Shown here in pieces: positions 6,132 to 8,723 of a DNA stretch of 8,723 nucleotides. The notes under the pieces are model-generated. The model was given only the letters and a program-made list of their open reading frames with translations, did no database searches and was not told where the DNA came from. Position 1 is the stretch's first letter, and each line of letters begins with the position of its first letter. The position numbers and the translations under genes were made by a program. Source of the DNA: a bacterium (lineage in GTDB: Bacteria; Zhuqueibacterota; Zhuqueibacteria; Thermofontimicrobiales; Thermofontimicrobiaceae); assembly GCA_025453735.1 (NCBI GenBank), contig JALOPY010000069.1:1-8723 (forward strand). Reading direction: 5' to 3'.

Positions 6132-6908
6132 TTAGCGTGCGCAGGTTTGCGCGCGTCCGCCATCAATGCTATACGTAGCTCCTGTTATCCAACTGGCATG
6201 GGGTGAAGCGAGAAACAGAATTAATTCGGCAATCTCTTCTGGTGTGCCGATTCGACCAACAGGGTGCGTTGACTTGCTATGCTCCACAAAAGCCTGGTAT
6301 GTTTTTTCATCCATGCCACTATTGCGATGCAGGTTGGTCCAGGTCACGCCAGGATTTACAGCATTCACTCGCACTCCTTTAGCCGCCAATTCCAGCGCCG
6401 CACAGCGGGTCATCTGATCCAATCCGGCTTTGCTGACGCAATATGCCAGCACATTGGGAAACGCCCTCAATCCAGTCACACTGGACACATTGACGATATT
6501 TCCTTTTCTTTCGATTAAGGAAGGGAGCAGCAATTGGGTCAATAAAAAAATCGACCGCAGATTGATATTCATCAGATATTCCCAATTTTCAAGCGTTGTA
6601 TTTTCAACTGTACCGCTGGCAATGATTCCAGCGCTGTTCACCAGAATATCAACCCCTCCAAAGCTATCAAGCGCGGAGGTCACGCATTTTTTTGTCTGCT
6701 CATCATCGGATAAATCAGCTGGAACGATTGTTACGGCGACGCCCATTTTCTTAATGGATTCTTCCACTTCTTGTAATACTTTTTTATTTCTGGACACCAA
6801 CACAAGCCTGGTTTTTTCACGTGCAAAACTAAAAGCAGCAGCTTTTCCGATGCCGCTGCTTGCCCCGGTAATAAAGGCAACTTTGTCCTGAATATCAAAA
6901 TCTTTCAT
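6132..6908 (-). CDS. Short-chain dehydrogenase/reductase (classical SDR, FabG-like)
   Basis: From ATG 6908 the protein is 258 residues, typical for a classical SDR. Visible motifs are the cofactor-binding TGASSGIG at residues 14-21, ADLSDD near 65-70, NSAGI (in place of the usual NNAG) at 91-95, the catalytic Ser in NVSSVTG at about 140-146, and YCVSK with Tyr156 and Lys160. The C-terminal ITGATYSIDGG closes the substrate side. The Arg in VSRN after strand 2 suggests NADP(H) preference, by inference. A TTG directly before the ATG would add one residue. ATG is preferred because GAGGG lies 9 bases upstream. The preceding aldolase gene ends 16 bases before this start. Together they suggest oxidation or reduction of a sugar, sugar acid or hydroxy acid rather than fatty acid synthesis, but sequence alone cannot fix the substrate. 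Confidence 0.85.
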   Translation of the reverse strand: MKDFDIQDKVAFITGASSGIGKAAAFSFAREKTRLVLVSRNKKVLQEVEESIKKMGVAVTIVPADLSDDEQTKKCVTSALDSFGGVDILVNSAGIIASGTVENTTLENWEYLMNINLRSIFLLTQLLLPSLIERKGNIVNVSSVTGLRAFPNVLAYCVSKAGLDQMTRCAALELAAKGVRVNAVNPGVTWTNLHRNSGMDEKTYQAFVEHSKSTHPVGRIGTPEEIAELILFLASPHASWITGATYSIDGGRAQTCAR

Positions 6909-6924
6909 CAAACAAATCCCTCAT

Positions 6925-7839
6925 TTAATTTTTCTGAATAACCATTTTTTCACCAAGAAATTCTATTCCCAACTTTTCCAAATCACGCTCGAATTCTCGT
7001 TTCTGTGATTCTGTTAAATTTTGCAGCGGGGCACGAACCGAACATTCATCGAAGCCCCTCAGGTGAAGCAGATATTTCGTCGCAGCATGGATTGGAAATT
7101 TTTGAAAAAGCTGGCGATAGGCAGATAGCTTCTGTTGAAGTTGATCCTGTTTTTGAGGATCGTGGCGGGAAGAGTAAATTTCTGCCAGAAGCTCCGGCAC
7201 TGTGTTTGTGGCAGCCGTAATCGACCCTCCTGCGCCAGCTCGTAACCCAGAATTAATCAACGCATCATTACCAACAAAAATATGGAGACTGCGAAACGAT
7301 TCAATATAAGATTTGGTTTCATCCCAGGAACCTGACGAGTCCTTCAATCCAACAAAATGGCGAAACGAAAGCAATGCTTCAATCGTCTTTCTGCTAATTG
7401 TAACATGCGTATTCTGGGGCATATTATACAGAAAGATTGGGTGTTGAATTCGATTGAGAATTTCCCGGTAATACTCGATCAACGCTTCATCGGCAATATT
7501 TTTAAAATAATACGGGCAGGAGATCAATAATCCATCGGCGCCCATCTCCCTGGCGTAATCACAAAGACCAACCGTTTCGACGAACGAAGATGAGCCAGTC
7601 TGGACGATGACCTTTAAACCAGCTCTAAATTTCATCACCCAGGCAATAATATTCCTTCTCTCTTCAATGGAAAGCGAGGGAAATTCTCCATTTGTTCCCA
7701 AAACGACAATCCCGTTCACACCTCGTTCAGACAAAAATCGAAGATGTTGTTCGATAAAATCAAAATTAATTGCCTTATCCTTGATTGAAAATGGCGTCGG
7801 AATTGGAGCGAACACTCCCTCAAATTGTTCAAAAACCAT
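6925..7839 (-). CDS. DHDPS/NAL-family class I aldolase or lyase, not a typical DapA
   Basis: The 304-residue protein has the full (beta/alpha)8 DHDPS-family pattern. It contains FAPIPTPF at 10-17, GTNGEFPSLSIEER at 48-61, CPYYFK at 108-113 and FLYNMPQNT at 136-144 with the conserved Tyr138. GLKDSSG follows at 164-170 with the Schiff-base Lys166, then GNDALINSGLRAGAGGSI (190-207). True dihydrodipicolinate synthases have GTTGE, where both threonines join a proton relay. Here the second Thr is Asn (GTNGE). The GxNGEFP form recalls 4-hydroxy-2-oxoglutarate aldolase and other keto-acid aldolases, so a catabolic aldolase is more likely than lysine synthesis. The ATG has an excellent GGGAGG 6 bases upstream. 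It is the first gene of a likely operon with the SDR and thioredoxin-like genes. Confidence 0.8.
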   Translation of the reverse strand: MVFEQFEGVFAPIPTPFSIKDKAINFDFIEQHLRFLSERGVNGIVVLGTNGEFPSLSIEERRNIIAWVMKFRAGLKVIVQTGSSSFVETVGLCDYAREMGADGLLISCPYYFKNIADEALIEYYREILNRIQHPIFLYNMPQNTHVTISRKTIEALLSFRHFVGLKDSSGSWDETKSYIESFRSLHIFVGNDALINSGLRAGAGGSITAATNTVPELLAEIYSSRHDPQKQDQLQQKLSAYRQLFQKFPIHAATKYLLHLRGFDECSVRAPLQNLTESQKREFERDLEKLGIEFLGEKMVIQKN

Positions 7840-7879
7840 AAGATCCTCCCGTTACAAAATCTCGATCAACCTGAATCAT
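7829..7879 (-). CDS. Possible 16-residue leader peptide overlapping the aldolase start
   Basis: On the - strand ATG 7879 follows AAGGA with a 6-base spacer and reads MIQVDRDFVTGGSYGF, then TGA at 7831-7829. The frame overlaps the first 11 bases of the aldolase gene and contains the aldolase's ribosome binding site. A longer reading from 8080 in the same frame is AT-driven and unconvincing. The good ribosome binding site and overlap would allow translational coupling, but a frame this short can arise by chance. Confidence 0.2.
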   Translation of the reverse strand: MIQVDRDFVTGGSYGF

Positions 7880-8007
7880 GGTTTTTCCTTTCAAGTTAAA
7901 GACAGGTAATTTAGCATTTTTCAAAAAAGATGCAACAAGAATTTTCAAATCGAATGAAAGAATGGCTCTGGTAAGTGTTTCATTCGGAAACAAATAAGTT
8001 ACTAAAG

Positions 8008-8021
8008 ATACAAATTTGTAT
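8008..8021. promoter_or_regulatory. Perfect 14-bp palindrome, possible operator of the aldolase operon
   Basis: ATACAAATTTGTAT is its own reverse complement; after one mismatch on each side, AAA/TTT flanks extend the symmetry. It sits at the predicted start of transcription of the weak candidate promoter TTGTTC-18-TAATAT (8058-8029, - strand), where a repressor could block it. The composition is AT-rich, so chance is possible, and no regulator gene is next to it. Confidence 0.3.
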
Positions 8022-8028
8022 TTTGAAA

Positions 8029-8058
8029 ATATTAGTTGAATTACTATTTTTTGAACAA
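8029..8058 (-). promoter_or_regulatory. Candidate promoter for the aldolase operon
   Basis: On the - strand, TTGTTC (8058-8053), an 18-base spacer and TAATAT (8034-8029) form an acceptable but imperfect sigma-70-type promoter. The start would be near 8022, leaving about 180 bases of leader. It was chosen as the best pair in an AT-rich region, so false matches are likely. Confidence 0.3.
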
Positions 8059-8277
8059 TCTTGTAACTATCTATTTTCAATATTCTAATGTATTAATAAT
8101 TTTGAGATGGCTTGATTTTATTGCAGGTTACGAAAGCAGCAACTCAAATAAATTGATGAGCTACCCTGTTTTTATTACCAATAATTAAATTTTAAAACTT
8201 AAACCAGGCACAGGATTTGCATGATGTATGAAAAATGCCAATCAATTATTGGCGTCACAATCTAAAATTCACAAAAA

Positions 8278-8305
8278 TTGCAATTCAACTTTTCAATAAT
8301 AAAAT
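8278..8305 (+). promoter_or_regulatory. Candidate promoter for the secreted protein gene
   Basis: TTGCAA (8278-8283), a 16-base spacer and TAAAAT (8300-8305) give a reasonable -10 and a weaker -35. Transcription would start near 8312, about 30 bases before the ATG, leaving room for the GGGAG ribosome binding site at 8330-8334. Confidence 0.35.
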
Positions 8306-8342
8306 AGAAAGCTAACTTTTGAACAAACAGGGAGTCTTGAAT

Positions 8343-8723
8343 ATGAAGTATTTAAAAATTCTAATTATGGTGCTGGCAAGCATTATGATTTTTGGAATTC
8401 AGATGGGTTTAGCCCAATTTCAATGGTCAGATGAAATATTTATTACCCAAGGAAATACGCCTGATATGGTTATCGATCCGGCAACGGGTCGATTGCATAT
8501 CATTGCCATGACCACGACTGGCGTAAAATATGTTGTGGTTGATCGCAATGGAAAAGTGCTGTCTCAAGAAATGGTGCCAGGCACTGAAAAAGATAGCGGC
8601 ATGTATCGCTTTGGTGCGACGATTGCCATTGATAGCAAAAAAATGCCCCACATTGGCTTTCGTGAAAATGCATTCGATAACTATTACGATATTTTTTATA
8701 CCTATAAATCCGAAGCAGGTTGG
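8343..8723 (+). CDS. N-terminal part of a secreted protein, possibly beta-propeller (3' end outside the window)
   Basis: ATG 8343 has GGGAG 8 bases upstream, and the frame stays open through the last base, giving 127 residues. The start MKYLKILIMVLASIMIFGI is a signal peptide, with a probable signal peptidase I cut after MGLA (Ala24) and no lipobox. The mature part reads as short beta strands: DMVIDPATGRLHIIAM, GVKYVVVDRNGKVLSQE, ATIAIDSKKMPHIGFRE, then DIFYTY. The repeated pattern of 'value, Asp-containing turn, H-I' strands resembles BNR- or sialidase-type beta-propeller proteins that compare events with stored data, but this is too little to name a family. The product should act outside the cytoplasm. 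It is transcribed away from the aldolase operon. Confidence 0.75.
   Translation, partial: MKYLKILIMVLASIMIFGIQMGLAQFQWSDEIFITQGNTPDMVIDPATGRLHIIAMTTTGVKYVVVDRNGKVLSQEMVPGTEKDSGMYRFGATIAIDSKKMPHIGFRENAFDNYYDIFYTYKSEAGW

Larger units (their letters stand above)
7840..8342. other. Divergent intergenic region with palindromes and candidate promoters
   Basis: This 503-base AT-rich region separates the aldolase operon (-) from the secreted protein gene (+). Apart from the tiny frame at 7829-7879 I see no gene. It contains the perfect palindrome at 8008-8021, an inverted repeat GCCAAT-5-ATTGGC (8237-8253), and one weak candidate promoter for each direction. The middle part, 8060-8230, shows only simple A/T-rich sequence. 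Confidence 0.7.

Noticed and set aside
6430..6891. 153-residue + strand frame antisense to the SDR gene
   Set aside because: It lies entirely opposite a clear SDR with all motifs, has low-complexity Ser/Thr/Phe-rich content and no ribosome binding site; it is a shadow frame.
7829..8080. 83-residue - strand frame upstream of the aldolase gene
   Set aside because: Composition follows the AT-rich DNA (many I, F, K, L), it has no ribosome binding site at its start, and it matches no family I know. Only the last 16 codons have a plausible start and are reported separately.
1..8723. CRISPR array, tRNA, transposase, toxin-antitoxin or phage genes
   Set aside because: No regularly spaced repeats, cloverleaf sequences or proteins of these types could be seen on either strand.

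Overview
The window is moderately AT-rich and looks like part of a chromosome from an uncultured member of the FCB superphylum. A KSB1/Calditrichota-type or Ignavibacteria-type bacterium fits best. This is inferred from gene content: a DUF2723 membrane glycosyltransferase-type protein, a DUF4837 lipoprotein, lipoproteins with type II signal peptides, and a secreted repeat-type protein. No ribosomal or other phylogenetic marker gene is present, so the placement is tentative.

Layout. On the + strand (1-3138) are the C-terminal end of a DUF2723 protein, then a closely spaced flippase-like (PF03706) integral membrane protein. A 327-base gap carries a degenerate inverted/tandem repeat, followed by a DUF4837-type lipoprotein. 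This block is cell-envelope related. It converges on a - strand block (3209-7839). In transcription order that block is a DHDPS-family aldolase, an SDR oxidoreductase, a thioredoxin-fold lipoprotein, a THEP1-type P-loop NTPase, and a receiver-like/PAS/PAS protein. The first three are spaced 16-24 bases apart and look like one operon. A secreted protein starts divergently at 8343 and runs off the window end.

Regulation. The most striking non-coding signal is upstream of the NTPase gene. A near-consensus promoter (TTGACT-17-TATATT) is followed by a leader of about 155 bases with several hairpins. The leader ends in an intrinsic terminator whose T-rich tail finishes about ten bases before the NTPase ATG. 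There is no room for another promoter between terminator and gene, so the arrangement resembles an attenuator or riboswitch of a class I do not recognise. The PAS gene has its own near-perfect promoter (TTGACA-17-TATATT) and a leader of about 175 bases. That promoter is separated from the NTPase gene by a perfect 16-bp inverted repeat.

How the genes may work together. The aldolase and SDR suggest catabolism of a sugar-acid or hydroxy-keto acid, with no dehydratase in view. The DUF2723 and flippase-like proteins suggest export or decoration of a surface glycan or lipid. The two-PAS protein has no output domain and probably acts through a partner. No CRISPR array, transposase, tRNA, rRNA or phage gene was seen.
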